Origin: Zoogloea sp. 1C4 | GTDB taxonomy: Bacteria > Pseudomonadota > Gammaproteobacteria > Burkholderiales > Rhodocyclaceae | Direction of reading: 5' to 3' | Length of the DNA stretch: 64,000 nt | Assembly (NCBI RefSeq): GCF_009469605.1 | Contig: NZ_SSXU01000017.1 | Span: 28,366 to 92,365, forward strand | Part shown: positions 26,906 to 35,704 of the stretch, piece after piece | How positions within the stretch are numbered: the first letter of the stretch is position 1 | Layout: each line of letters starts with the position of its first letter | The notes under the pieces: model-generated | What the model saw: the letters and a program-made list of their open reading frames with translations, nothing else | What the model was told of the DNA's origin: nothing | Database searches by the model: none | Made by a program: the position numbers and the translations under genes

Positions 26906-28138
26906 ATGCCGACCGTCCACGCGCCCCCCGCCGCCAGCGCCGCCACCCAGCCCAACCCGACCAATTTCGCCATCACGCTGATGGAGCACCTGGTGGTGCC
27001 CACCTTCGTGCTGGACGCCGAGCAGCGGGTGCTCATCTGGAACCGCGCCTGCGAGCGCCTCACCGGCATCCCGGCCCACGAAGTCATCGGCACGCGCGAT
27101 CACTGGCGCGCCTTCTACGACAGCCCACGGCCCTGCCTGGCCGATCTGGTGGCCGGCGATGACTGGTCGCTGATCGACAAGCTCTACACCACCCACGACG
27201 AACCCAACACCCCGGCCCACGGCGTGCACGCCGAAAACTGGTGCACCATGCCGCGCCGAGGCAGGCAGCTGTATCTGGTGGTCGATGCCGGCCCGGTGTT
27301 CGACGACGCCGGCAAGCTCATCGCGGTGGTCGAAACCCTGCGCGACAACACCGAGAGCAAGCTCACCCAGATCAAGGTGGCCGAGCAGGCCAGCCTGCTC
27401 CAGCACCACTACGACGAGCACGAGCGCGAAGCCAAGATGGCCCGGCGCATCCTCGACCACCAGATCCGCACCGACCTCATCCGCCAGGCCGGCATCCACT
27501 ACACGGTGATGCCCGCCACCAACTTCTCGGGCGACCTGATCCTCGCCGCCCGCTCGCCCGACGGCCGGCTCCACGCGCTGCTGGCCGACGCCACCGGCCA
27601 CGGCCTGGCCGCCGCGGTGAGCGTGCTGCCGGTGGTGCAGGAGTTCTACCGCCTGGTGGAGCAGAACGAGCCCCTCGCCGGCATCGTGGACGCCATCAAC
27701 TTCGTGCTCGCCAACTCGCTGCCGGCGGGGCGCTTCGTGGCCGCTGCGTTCGTCAGCCTCGACGAGCAGGCGCGGGAAGGCGAAGCCTGGGTCGGCGGCA
27801 TCCCCGGGGTGCAGATGATCGACGACAGCGGCCGCATCGTGCGTCGCTTCGAATCCCGCAACCTGCCCCTGGGCGTCACCCGCGAAGCCGACGGCATCCG
27901 CGCCTTCGAGCGCTTCAGCTGGGCCGAGCCCGCCCGGCTGGTGATGCTCTCCGACGGCGTCGTCGAAGCCACCGCCCCCGACGGCGAAGCCTTCGGCGAG
28001 GCCCGCCTCGCCCACAGCCTCGGCAGCCCCCGCAGCGAAGACCTGATCGCCCGCCTGCGCGCTGCCCTCACCACCCACCTCGCCGGCACCCCGGCCCACG
28101 ACGACATCTCGATCCTGGTCATCGACTGCCCGGCGTAA
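26906..28138 (+). CDS. PAS domain-SpoIIE (PP2C) serine phosphatase
   Basis: The 410-residue protein has a PAS domain (about 25-150), a short coiled linker with PxR-like residues, and a SpoIIE/RsbU phosphatase domain. Metal-binding signatures are present: FSGDLILAA, ADATGHG, DGVVEA and HDDIS near the end. Such proteins dephosphorylate an anti-sigma antagonist in partner-switching pathways, but no STAS or anti-sigma kinase gene is adjacent, so its partner lies elsewhere. There is no membrane segment, so it senses an internal signal. Confidence 0.87.
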   Translation: MPTVHAPPAASAATQPNPTNFAITLMEHLVVPTFVLDAEQRVLIWNRACERLTGIPAHEVIGTRDHWRAFYDSPRPCLADLVAGDDWSLIDKLYTTHDEPNTPAHGVHAENWCTMPRRGRQLYLVVDAGPVFDDAGKLIAVVETLRDNTESKLTQIKVAEQASLLQHHYDEHEREAKMARRILDHQIRTDLIRQAGIHYTVMPATNFSGDLILAARSPDGRLHALLADATGHGLAAAVSVLPVVQEFYRLVEQNEPLAGIVDAINFVLANSLPAGRFVAAAFVSLDEQAREGEAWVGGIPGVQMIDDSGRIVRRFESRNLPLGVTREADGIRAFERFSWAEPARLVMLSDGVVEATAPDGEAFGEARLAHSLGSPRSEDLIARLRAALTTHLAGTPAHDDISILVIDCPA

Positions 28139-28158
28139 GCCACCGGCGGCAAAACGAC

Positions 28159-28193
28159 AAAAGGCGGCACCCGCACCCGGGGCCGCCTTTTTG
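28159..28193 (+). terminator. Rho-independent terminator after the PAS-SpoIIE gene
   Basis: AAAGGCGGC pairs with GCCGCCTTT across a GC-rich loop, followed by TTT. An A run on the left makes it usable also by the convergent porin gene. Confidence 0.85.
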
Positions 28194-28213
28194 CATTTCT
28201 GCCTGACGTGGGA

Positions 28214-29068
28214 TCAGAAGGTTCGATTGACCGACGCGATCCAGGTGCCTGCGCCCATGTCCTTGGTGGTGCCGTTGCCGGCGACGCTGGGGTAATTCTT
28301 CCAGTAGTCGGTGCCTACCGTCGCGGTGTAGGCGAGGCCCAGCACCCAGCCGCCGTCCATGGTCTTGGTCACGCCGGCCTTGTAGTCGGAGTAGCTGAGG
28401 CCGGTGGAGTGGGTGATGGTCTGGCGGCCGGCGTGGAGCATGCCCGTCCAGCCGGGCAGGAATTCGTAGGTGGCGTTGGCCTCGATATACCACGAGCCGG
28501 AGGTGTCGCTGCCCGTCACCCCCGCGCCGGGCTTGCCGGGGAAGGCGCCGAAGCCGGCGTTGTTGTCGTTGAAGCCGAAGTAGCCCACGTCGGTCATGGC
28601 CCGCGAGTACTTCACGTTGAGCCACTTCCAGGTGCCCGAAAGGTAGAGCTCGGTGGAGTTGTAGCGCTTGCTGGCATAGCTGCCGGCGGGGGTGATCTTG
28701 TCGTAGTTGGCCCCCGGGAAGAGGAACTGCAGCACGCCCACGTCGTAGCTGAAGTCATCCACCGCGCCCCGGTAGCCGCCGTACAGGTCCACCTCGATGT
28801 TGGCGTTGGCGTACAGGTTGCCACTGGTGTTGGAGAGCCAGGCGCCGGCGTAGAAGCCGCTCGCGTGGGCGTAGTCGACGCCGCCCTGCAGCGCCGGGTT
28901 GCCCCAGGTCTGACGGATGCCGCGGAAGACGTACTCCGACACGATGCCGACGTTGCTGGTCAGCGCCGGGGCGGGGGCCGGCGCGTCTTCGGCGAAGGCC
29001 GGCGCGGCAAGTGCCGGCAGGCCCAGCAAAAGGGCAAGGCGCAGGGCTTTCGGGGTCGTGGTTTTCAT
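28214..29068 (-). CDS. TorF-family outer-membrane protein
   Basis: The 284-residue protein has a signal peptide (about 1-26) and a beta-barrel that begins LTSNVGIVSEYVFRGIRQTWGNPALQGGVDYAHASGFYAGAW and ends in a C-terminal Phe, features of the TIGR02001/TorF family of putative porins. ATG 29068 is preferred over the ATG six bases upstream because AGAGG sits about eight bases before it. It is divergent from the amine permease gene and may let the same substrates cross the outer membrane; that link is inferred from position. Confidence 0.85.
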   Translation of the reverse strand: MKTTTPKALRLALLLGLPALAAPAFAEDAPAPAPALTSNVGIVSEYVFRGIRQTWGNPALQGGVDYAHASGFYAGAWLSNTSGNLYANANIEVDLYGGYRGAVDDFSYDVGVLQFLFPGANYDKITPAGSYASKRYNSTELYLSGTWKWLNVKYSRAMTDVGYFGFNDNNAGFGAFPGKPGAGVTGSDTSGSWYIEANATYEFLPGWTGMLHAGRQTITHSTGLSYSDYKAGVTKTMDGGWVLGLAYTATVGTDYWKNYPSVAGNGTTKDMGAGTWIASVNRTF

Positions 29069-29244
29069 GGTCATGCCTCTGTCGGTGTTGGGGTGATGCC
29101 ATTCCACGCCCGCGCGCGGTGATCCTCAATTCCCCCTCCGACCTACTCCCAAAGTCGAATTGTTCAGTGCACCAACGAAGCCGAGAGTGCAGCCGTATCG
29201 CATTGATTGCGGTGTGACTTTTTCGACCTTCGAGGAGTACGCAG

Positions 29245-30933
29245 ATGAACACGACGACAGTGGATGCCGTATCAGGCGGCATCGAGAGTGGCGGCGCGAC
29301 GCTCCACCGCCGGATAGGCTGGGCCGGCGCCTTCTGGGTGGCCAGCGGCGTACCGGCGCTGGTGCTTTTCTCCATCGGCTCCATCGCCGCCACGGTGGGC
29401 AAGCCGTCGTGGGCGGTGTGGATCATCTCCATCGCCTTCGGCTTCCTGCAGTCCTTCACCTACGCCGAGATCGCCGGGTTGTTCCCGCACAAGTCGGGCG
29501 GCGCGTCGGTGTATGGGGCGGTGGCCTGGGTGCGCTACAGCAAGATGCTGGCGCCGCTCTCGGTGTGGTGTAACTGGCTGGCGTGGTCGCCGGTGCTGGC
29601 GATCGGCTCGGGGCTGGCGGCGGGCTACATCCTGTCGATCCTGTTCGCGCCGGACGCCGCCATCAACACCTGGCAGATCACCCTGATGGACCTGGGCTTC
29701 ATCAAGGGCGGCCTGGCGCTGCGGGTGAACGCCACCTTCGTGGTGGGCGCCGCGGTGCTGCTGGCGGCCTTCGCGATCCAGCACCGGGGCATCCTGCAGG
29801 CGGCGCGCATGCAGATGGTGCTGGGCGTCGCCGCCCTCGCCCCGCTGATGCTGATCGGCCTGTGGCCGCTGGTTTCTGGTGACGTGCCGGGTGCCAACCT
29901 GGCGCCGCTCTACCCCCTCGCCAAGGACGCCGGCGGGGCGGTGATCGACGGCGCCTGGGACATGGCCGGCTTCACCCTCATCGCCGGCGGGCTGTTCATG
30001 GCCGCGTGGTCCACCTACGGCTTCGAGACGGCGGTGTGCTACACCCGCGAGTTCCGCAACCCGCGCACCGACACCTTCAAGGCCATCCTGTACTCGGGCC
30101 TGCTGTGCATCTTCGTGTTCACCGTGGTGCCCCTCGCCTTCCAGGGCAGCCTGGGCCTGGGCCAGCTGGTCACCCCGGCGGTGCTCGACGCCGCCGGCAA
30201 CGTGGTCACCCCCGCGGTGTACGACGGTATCCTGTCGCCGGACATCTACAGCGGCATGGGCGTGGCCCAGGCCATGGCCCACATGCTGGGCGGCGGCCCG
30301 CTGGTCGAGCACGTGCTGATGGCCATGCTGGTGCTGGCCCTGGTGCTGTCGATCATGACCTCCATGGCCGGCTCGTCCCGCACCCTCTACCAGGCCTCGG
30401 TGGATGGCTGGCTGCCCAAGTACCTCTCCAACGTCAATGGCAACGGCGCCCCCACCGCCGCGATGTGGACGGATCTGGGCTTCAACCTGCTCCTGCTGCT
30501 GATGTCCGACTACGTGTTCGTGCTGGCCATCTCCAACGTCTGCTACATCCTCTTCAACTTCCTCAACCTCAACGCCGCCTGGATCCACCGCATCGACCGC
30601 CCGCGCTGGCCGCGCCCCTACCGCGCGCCCACCTGGCTGATCGCCGTGGGTACCGTGCTGGCCTTCGTCAATCTGGCGCTGATGGGCATGGGCGCCGACA
30701 TCTGGGGCGCCGGCACCCTGGCCACCGGCCTGCTGGCGGCGGCGCTGATCCTGCCGGTGTTCTTCTACCGCCACTACATCGTCGACAAGGGCCAGTTCCC
30801 GGCGGCGATGCTCGAAGACATGCACCTGGGCAGCGAATCGGGCGTCGGCACCCGCGCCGGCATCCTCCCCTGGCTCACCCTGGTCGGTGGCGCTGCGGTG
30901 ATCGCCATCGCCCACGCCGTGGCCGTGATCTGA
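29245..30933 (+). CDS. APC-superfamily amino acid/amine permease
   Basis: The 562-residue inner-membrane protein has about twelve hydrophobic helices. The N-terminal region (SIGSIAATVG, FTYAEIAGLFPHKSGGASVYGA) matches the amino acid-polyamine-organocation superfamily. It heads the N-demethylase cluster and ends 13 bases before the DmmA-like gene, so it probably imports the methylated amine degraded by those enzymes. A GAGGAG ribosome site precedes the start. Confidence 0.88.
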   Translation: MNTTTVDAVSGGIESGGATLHRRIGWAGAFWVASGVPALVLFSIGSIAATVGKPSWAVWIISIAFGFLQSFTYAEIAGLFPHKSGGASVYGAVAWVRYSKMLAPLSVWCNWLAWSPVLAIGSGLAAGYILSILFAPDAAINTWQITLMDLGFIKGGLALRVNATFVVGAAVLLAAFAIQHRGILQAARMQMVLGVAALAPLMLIGLWPLVSGDVPGANLAPLYPLAKDAGGAVIDGAWDMAGFTLIAGGLFMAAWSTYGFETAVCYTREFRNPRTDTFKAILYSGLLCIFVFTVVPLAFQGSLGLGQLVTPAVLDAAGNVVTPAVYDGILSPDIYSGMGVAQAMAHMLGGGPLVEHVLMAMLVLALVLSIMTSMAGSSRTLYQASVDGWLPKYLSNVNGNGAPTAAMWTDLGFNLLLLLMSDYVFVLAISNVCYILFNFLNLNAAWIHRIDRPRWPRPYRAPTWLIAVGTVLAFVNLALMGMGADIWGAGTLATGLLAAALILPVFFYRHYIVDKGQFPAAMLEDMHLGSESGVGTRAGILPWLTLVGGAAVIAIAHAVAVI

Positions 30934-30946
30934 GGAGGCCGCCGCC

Positions 30947-31531
30947 ATGATGATCTCCGACATCAAGAGCCGCCCGATCTACCGCGACCTGGCCCCCGAA
31001 CCCACCGCCAGCGGCCACCTGCTGGTGGTCGAGGGCGAGACCCTCACCCCGGCCCTGCTGGCCGCCTTCGCCAGCGCCTTCGGGCCGGTGGCGCCGCGGC
31101 TCCACATCTGGCTCGTGGGCGGCCCGCAAGACGTGGGCGCCCACCCGGGCCGACTGTGGCGGCTTGGCAGCCTGGCCGACGTGGAGGACAGCCTCTCCTG
31201 CGCCAGCCGCGGTTTCGGCATCGGCGACCGCCTGTACGTGAGCGGCACCGAGCCCTTCCTGTGGCGCGTGGCCGAGGCCGCCGGCCATGTGGGTTTCGCC
31301 AGCGGGCAGATCCAGCTCCACCACGCCGGCAGCCTGCGCCGCCGGGTGTGGTGCACCCACTGCCACAGCATCACCGACGACGTGACCACCCACATCGCCG
31401 ACTGCGCCGGCTGCGGCCGCCACCTGCTGGTGCGCGACCACTTCTCCCGCCGCCTGGGCGCCTTCATGGGCGTGATGGTGGATGCCGAGGCGCCCGGCCA
31501 GGTACCCGCCCGCGAGGAGGTCTTCGCATGA
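30947..31531 (+). CDS. DmmA-like subunit of a dimethylamine monooxygenase / oxidative N-demethylase
   Basis: The 194-residue protein ends in a small metal-binding domain with two CxxC pairs (Cys136/139 and Cys153/156) within WCTHCHSITDDVTTHIADCAGCG, the DmmA-type C-terminal domain that probably binds zinc or iron. The N-terminal part (LHIWLVGG...) resembles a nucleotide-type fold. It overlaps the reductase gene by four bases, so the two are translated together. Role as an accessory subunit is inferred from the family and cluster. Confidence 0.8.
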   Translation: MMISDIKSRPIYRDLAPEPTASGHLLVVEGETLTPALLAAFASAFGPVAPRLHIWLVGGPQDVGAHPGRLWRLGSLADVEDSLSCASRGFGIGDRLYVSGTEPFLWRVAEAAGHVGFASGQIQLHHAGSLRRRVWCTHCHSITDDVTTHIADCAGCGRHLLVRDHFSRRLGAFMGVMVDAEAPGQVPAREEVFA

Positions 31532-32478
31532 TCGGCGACACCCTCCTGCTGCGGGTGGATGCGGCCACCGCCATCGCCCCCACCCTGCGCCACCTGCGCC
31601 TGGTGGCGGCGGACGGCGGCAAGCTGCCCCCGGCCTCGGCCGGCGCCCATGTGCAGCTCAGCCTCAAGGCCGCGGCGCGCACCCACCGCAACGCCTACTC
31701 GCTGGTCAGCCGCCCCGGCGCCCGCGACGCCTACGAGATCATCGTGCGGCGCGTCGAAGCCTCCCGCGGCGGCTCGGCCTTCATACACGAGCAGCTCGCG
31801 GTGGGCGACACCGTCGAGGCCGCGTGGCCGGGCAACCTCTTCCCCCCGGTGCGCACCGCCCGCCACCAGCTGATGGTCGCCGGCGGCATCGGCATCACGC
31901 CCTTCCTGTCATACCTGGCCGAGTTCGGCCTGAGCGGCGCGTCCCACGCGCTGCATGTGTGCTGCCGGCCGGACGAACGCGAGGTGTTCGCCCCGTGGCT
32001 ACCGGAGGGCGCCAATGTGGACTTCCACTGGGACGCCGACGGCCACCGGCTCGACATCCCCGCCCTCCTCGCCGCCCAGCAGGCCGGCACCCACCTCTAC
32101 GTGTGCGGCCCGGCGGCCATGAACGATGCGGTGATCGCCGCCGCCCGCGACGCCGGCTGGCCCGACAGCCACGTGCATTGCGAGCACTTCGGCACCGCCC
32201 TCAGCGGCGGCGAGGCCTTCCGCGCCTTCCTCGCCCGCTCCGGCATCGAGGTGAGCGTGGGCGAGGACGAGAGCCTGCTCGAAGCCATCGAGCGCGCCGG
32301 CGTGGCCGCCCCCTGCCTGTGCCGCGGCGGCGCCTGCGGCGTATGCGCGACGCCGCTGCTCGAAGGCGACGCCGAACACCGCGACCACTTCCTGTCCCCC
32401 ACCGAGCGCGAAAGCGGCCGCCTGATCATGCCCTGCGTATCTCGGGCGCGCTCGGGACGGCTCGTGCTGGACCTGTGA
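31528..32478 (+). CDS. PDR/VanB-type oxidoreductase with a C-terminal [2Fe-2S] ferredoxin domain
   Basis: The 316-residue protein has a flavin-binding domain (NAYSLVSRP, residues 55-63), an NAD(P) domain (VAGGIGITPF, 117-126) and a C-terminal plant-type ferredoxin with cluster cysteines Cys265, Cys270, Cys273 and Cys303. It passes electrons from NAD(P)H to a partner oxygenase, here most likely the DUF3445 haem subunit immediately downstream. The ATG lies inside the preceding gene's stop (ATGA). Confidence 0.9.
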   Translation: MIGDTLLLRVDAATAIAPTLRHLRLVAADGGKLPPASAGAHVQLSLKAAARTHRNAYSLVSRPGARDAYEIIVRRVEASRGGSAFIHEQLAVGDTVEAAWPGNLFPPVRTARHQLMVAGGIGITPFLSYLAEFGLSGASHALHVCCRPDEREVFAPWLPEGANVDFHWDADGHRLDIPALLAAQQAGTHLYVCGPAAMNDAVIAAARDAGWPDSHVHCEHFGTALSGGEAFRAFLARSGIEVSVGEDESLLEAIERAGVAAPCLCRGGACGVCATPLLEGDAEHRDHFLSPTERESGRLIMPCVSRARSGRLVLDL

Positions 32479-32498
32479 CCCTGCCCCGGAGACCCATC

Positions 32499-33575
32499 AT
32501 GACCCTCGCCTTCAAGCCCGACGAAACCTTCCGCGGCGACTACACCTACCGCAACAGCGACGCCGCGATCCTGCGTTTCCCCTTCCCCTTCCCGGAAGAC
32601 CGCTACATGTACAGCGTCAACATCGAGCCGCACACCCGCAGCGGCCCGACCGACGTCTTCCGCCGCCCCTTCGACGTGGATGAGCACTACATCGCCGAAT
32701 GTCGCGACAAGGCCATCACGCTGGAGCGCGACCCCAGCCGCTGCCAGGCCCTGCCCCACATGATGCTGGCCCAGTGGGACACCCTCGAGCTGCTGATGGA
32801 GAGCCTCGCCGCCGATTACCCGGCCCACTTCGCCCTCATCAAGGAAGGCGACGACTTCGGCAGTCGGTGGACGTGGATCAACCGCCCGCTGGGCATCGAG
32901 CAGAGCTTCATCTTCGGCAACCCCGACACCCTACCCTGCGAGCCCTTCGAGTACATCACCCGCCAGGCCCAGGGCGACTTCGCCATCTGCGACCAGCGCG
33001 ACAACAACCTCTTCATGGACGCCGGGATGGTCACCTCCCAGGCCGACTGGTCGCTGGCGTTCGACGTGGGCATGAGCTTCATGGAATGGCACGGCCCGGT
33101 GCCCCTGGCCCACCAGGCCGGCGTCTTCGAGCGGGCGCTGAAGTTCCTGCTGATGCTTCGCCTGGGCCAGCCGATGCGCCGCCTCAACTGGACGATGACC
33201 ATCAACCCGCGCCTCGACACCTCGCCCGAGAGCTACCCCGAGTGGGGCCCGGACCGCGCCAGCCTCACCCCGGACAACATCGGCCGCAAGCTGCACCTGC
33301 GCGTCGAGCTGCAGACCCTGTGGCGGCTCCCCCGCAGCAACGCGATCCTGTTCCCGATCCGCTGCTACCTCGCCTCCCTCGACGAGCTGGCCCGCGTGCC
33401 CAAGTGGGGCGCCCGCCTTCACCGGGTGCTCTCCACGCTGCCGCCAGAGCTCGTCGACTACAAGGGCCTCACCCGCTTCCTGCCCACCGCGCTGGACTGG
33501 CTCGCCGCCCACGACGACGGCCGCGAGCTGCCCATCGGCATCGAGCCGGGCATCGCCACCCTGACACCGCGCTGA
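32499..33575 (+). CDS. Haem-dependent oxidative N-demethylase alpha subunit (DUF3445)
   Basis: The 358-residue protein matches the DUF3445/HODM alpha family (RSNAILFPIRCYLASLDELA and PENRY-like N-terminal segments). In characterised systems this subunit uses a haem of PAS-like environment and oxygen to remove a methyl group from a secondary amine such as dimethylamine, giving methylamine and formaldehyde. Start at 32499 follows a CCGGAG site 20 bases after the reductase stop. The substrate is inferred from family and neighbours. Confidence 0.85.
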   Translation: MTLAFKPDETFRGDYTYRNSDAAILRFPFPFPEDRYMYSVNIEPHTRSGPTDVFRRPFDVDEHYIAECRDKAITLERDPSRCQALPHMMLAQWDTLELLMESLAADYPAHFALIKEGDDFGSRWTWINRPLGIEQSFIFGNPDTLPCEPFEYITRQAQGDFAICDQRDNNLFMDAGMVTSQADWSLAFDVGMSFMEWHGPVPLAHQAGVFERALKFLLMLRLGQPMRRLNWTMTINPRLDTSPESYPEWGPDRASLTPDNIGRKLHLRVELQTLWRLPRSNAILFPIRCYLASLDELARVPKWGARLHRVLSTLPPELVDYKGLTRFLPTALDWLAAHDDGRELPIGIEPGIATLTPR

Positions 33576-33590
33576 CCTGCCGGGGCGGCG

Positions 33591-33675
33591 GTAGGGGCGA
33601 CTTCAGTCGCCCAAGGCCTCCACCCAACGGCATGTCGATGAACCAACCCACGGCGGGCGACTGAAGTCGCCCCTA
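33591..33675. repeat. Inverted pair of REP-type palindromes
   Basis: A 22-base unit beginning GTAGGGGCGAC at 33591-33612 is repeated as its exact inverse at 33654-33675, with 41 bases between. Each unit also folds on itself (GGGCGACT / AGTCGCCC). The GTAG head and the inverted pairing are the hallmarks of repetitive extragenic palindromes mobilised by RAYT transposases. The pair lies between the haem subunit and acyl-CoA-dehydrogenase-like genes, where it may stabilise or attenuate the mRNA. Confidence 0.85.
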
Positions 33676-33723
33676 CAGCCCCACCCGAATTCCCTCTCAA
33701 ACACTCACGCAAAGGAAACCACC

Positions 33724-35106
33724 ATGAACGCACCCACCCAGATCACCCCCACCGGCATCGGCGCGGAATGGAGCCCCCAGTGGCTGCTCACCCCCGAGCA
33801 GCGCGCCCTGCAGGCCGACCTGATCGCCCTGTGCGAGACGACCCTGCGCCCCAACGCCATCGAGAGCGACAAGAAGTACATCTACCCGCGCAAGAACTTC
33901 GAGGCGCTGGCCTCGATGGGCCTGCTGAGCCTCACCATCCCCAAGGAACTCGGCGGCCGCGGCGAGAGCCACGTGTGCGCCGCAATGGTGGTCGAGACCA
34001 TCGCCCGCTACGGCTGCCCCTCCACCGCCATGTGCTACACCATGCACCTGGGCGCCTGCGCCGCCGCGCTCTTACGCCACCACGACAACGAACGCCTGAA
34101 GGACATCCTGCGCCGCGTGGATGAAGACGTGCTGATCGGCACCCTGTCGTATTCCGACCCGGAGACCGGCTCCCACTTCTGGTACCCCATGTCGTCCCGC
34201 GCCGAGCGCACCGACAACGGCTGGAAGGTCTTCAAGAAGGCATCCTGGACCACCTCCGGCGGCTTTGCCGACTGGTACATCATCCAGACCACCTCGCCCG
34301 ATTTCGGCGGCGACTACTCCAACCTCTCCTGCTTCCTCGTCACCAAGGACCAGATCCACGCCGACCCGGCCAACTGGGACGGCCTCGGGATGCGCGGCAA
34401 CCAGTCCGGCCCGATCTCGGTGGATGGCGTCGACATCGCCCCGGACGCGCTGGTCGGCCCCATCGGCGACGGCGCAAAATCCAACGACGAAGTGGTTGAT
34501 CCCTTCTTCCTGGTGTGCTCGTCGGCCTGCTGGAACGGCATCTGCCTCGCCGCCATGGACATCACCAAGAACCACACCACCCGCAAGGTGCACAACGACG
34601 TGGGCATGCGCGTGGCCGACTACCCGACCATCCAGGACTACGTGGGCGAGTGCCTGATCGACACCAACGCCAGCCGCAGCTACGTCTATCTCGCCGCCAA
34701 GGCGCTGGACGACCTCACCGACGGCTGCGACTGGTCGGCCCACGCGAAGATCGACCACCTGCCGCGCACCCAGATCCTCAACTGGCTGTGGCAGGTCAAG
34801 TTCTTCGCCTCCAAGAACGTCACCTACGTGGTGGACAAGATGCTCCACGCCTGCGGCGGCACCGGCTACAAGCCCGCCCTGGGCATCGAGCGCCTGCTGC
34901 GCGACGGCAAGGCCGGCTGGGTGATGGGCCCCACCAACGAGGTGCTGCGCCAGTTCGTCGGCAAGGCCGCGCTGCTCGGCTTCGAGGTGCTGGATTACTG
35001 GAACCAGTCGGTCAACCAGCGCGTCCTCAACAACGAGCTCAAGAAGATGAGCAAGGACGAAAAAGCCGCCTTCGCCGCCAAGCTGCTGGCCGAAGCCCAG
35101 GCCTGA
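33724..35106 (+). CDS. Acyl-CoA dehydrogenase-fold flavoprotein, possible monooxygenase
   Basis: The 460-residue protein has the acyl-CoA dehydrogenase fold: N-terminal helices with GLLSLTIPKELGGRG, a central beta domain and a C-terminal helical domain (HACGGTGYKPALGIERLLRDGKAG). The catalytic glutamate position of the usual YEGT motif reads MGPT, with Gly402 in place of Glu. A flavin reductase gene follows, so it may be the oxygenase half of a two-component flavin monooxygenase rather than a dehydrogenase. This is inference; some family members place the base on another helix. Confidence 0.8.
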   Translation: MNAPTQITPTGIGAEWSPQWLLTPEQRALQADLIALCETTLRPNAIESDKKYIYPRKNFEALASMGLLSLTIPKELGGRGESHVCAAMVVETIARYGCPSTAMCYTMHLGACAAALLRHHDNERLKDILRRVDEDVLIGTLSYSDPETGSHFWYPMSSRAERTDNGWKVFKKASWTTSGGFADWYIIQTTSPDFGGDYSNLSCFLVTKDQIHADPANWDGLGMRGNQSGPISVDGVDIAPDALVGPIGDGAKSNDEVVDPFFLVCSSACWNGICLAAMDITKNHTTRKVHNDVGMRVADYPTIQDYVGECLIDTNASRSYVYLAAKALDDLTDGCDWSAHAKIDHLPRTQILNWLWQVKFFASKNVTYVVDKMLHACGGTGYKPALGIERLLRDGKAGWVMGPTNEVLRQFVGKAALLGFEVLDYWNQSVNQRVLNNELKKMSKDEKAAFAAKLLAEAQA

Positions 35107-35164
35107 CGCAACCCGGGCCGTCCGCCGGGCGGCCCGCCCCTCCGCCCCCGAAAACGGAGACATC

Positions 35165-35704
35165 ATGACCACCGCCTTCTGCCCCTCCGCGCCAGCCGAG
35201 AACCTGCTCAGCGCCCCCTTCGACGCCCGCCTGTTCCGCCGCGTGCTGGGACTCTTCCCCACCGGCGTCACCATCGTCACCACCTGGGATGCCGACGGCC
35301 GGCCGGTTGGCGCCACCGTCAGCTCCTTCAACTCGGTGTCCCTCACGCCGCCGCTGGTGCTGTTCAGCCTGGCCTGCGAGAGCGCCGCCTGCGAGGTGTT
35401 CTCGGGCGGCGGGCCGCTGGCAATCCACGTGCTCGGCCACGAGCAGGAAGCCCTCTCCAACCGCTTCGCCCGGGGCGGCGCCGAGAAATGGGCCGATCTG
35501 GTGTATGGCACAGGCGAGCTGGGCAGCCCGCTGCTGGAAGGCGCCCTCGCCACCTTCGAATGCGTGCCCTACGCCCGCTACCCCGGCGGCGACCACACCA
35601 TCTTCGTATGCGAGGTGCGCGGCCTGCGCTTCCGCGACGGTGAACCGCTCATCTTCAGCGGCGGCCGCTACCGCAGCCTGGCGAGCCAGGAGGCCTTTGC
35701 ATGA
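35165..35704 (+). CDS. Flavin reductase-like protein (FMN-binding)
   Basis: The 179-residue protein matches the flavin reductase domain family: FPTGVTIVTTWDADGRPVGATVSSFNSVSLTPPLVLFSL is its signature. Such enzymes supply reduced FMN or FAD to two-component monooxygenases. It stops four bases into the DUF1989-GcvT gene (ATGA overlap) and lies 58 bases after the acyl-CoA-dehydrogenase-like gene, its probable partner. Confidence 0.9.
   Translation: MTTAFCPSAPAENLLSAPFDARLFRRVLGLFPTGVTIVTTWDADGRPVGATVSSFNSVSLTPPLVLFSLACESAACEVFSGGGPLAIHVLGHEQEALSNRFARGGAEKWADLVYGTGELGSPLLEGALATFECVPYARYPGGDHTIFVCEVRGLRFRDGEPLIFSGGRYRSLASQEAFA

Noticed and set aside
29069..29244. A glycine riboswitch before the permease
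   Set aside because: No tandem aptamer-like conserved core could be recognised in this 176-base region.
29272..30966. A 564-codon minus-strand open frame opposite the permease
   Set aside because: Composition is His/Gln/Arg-rich with no membrane segments; the permease on the other strand is convincing.
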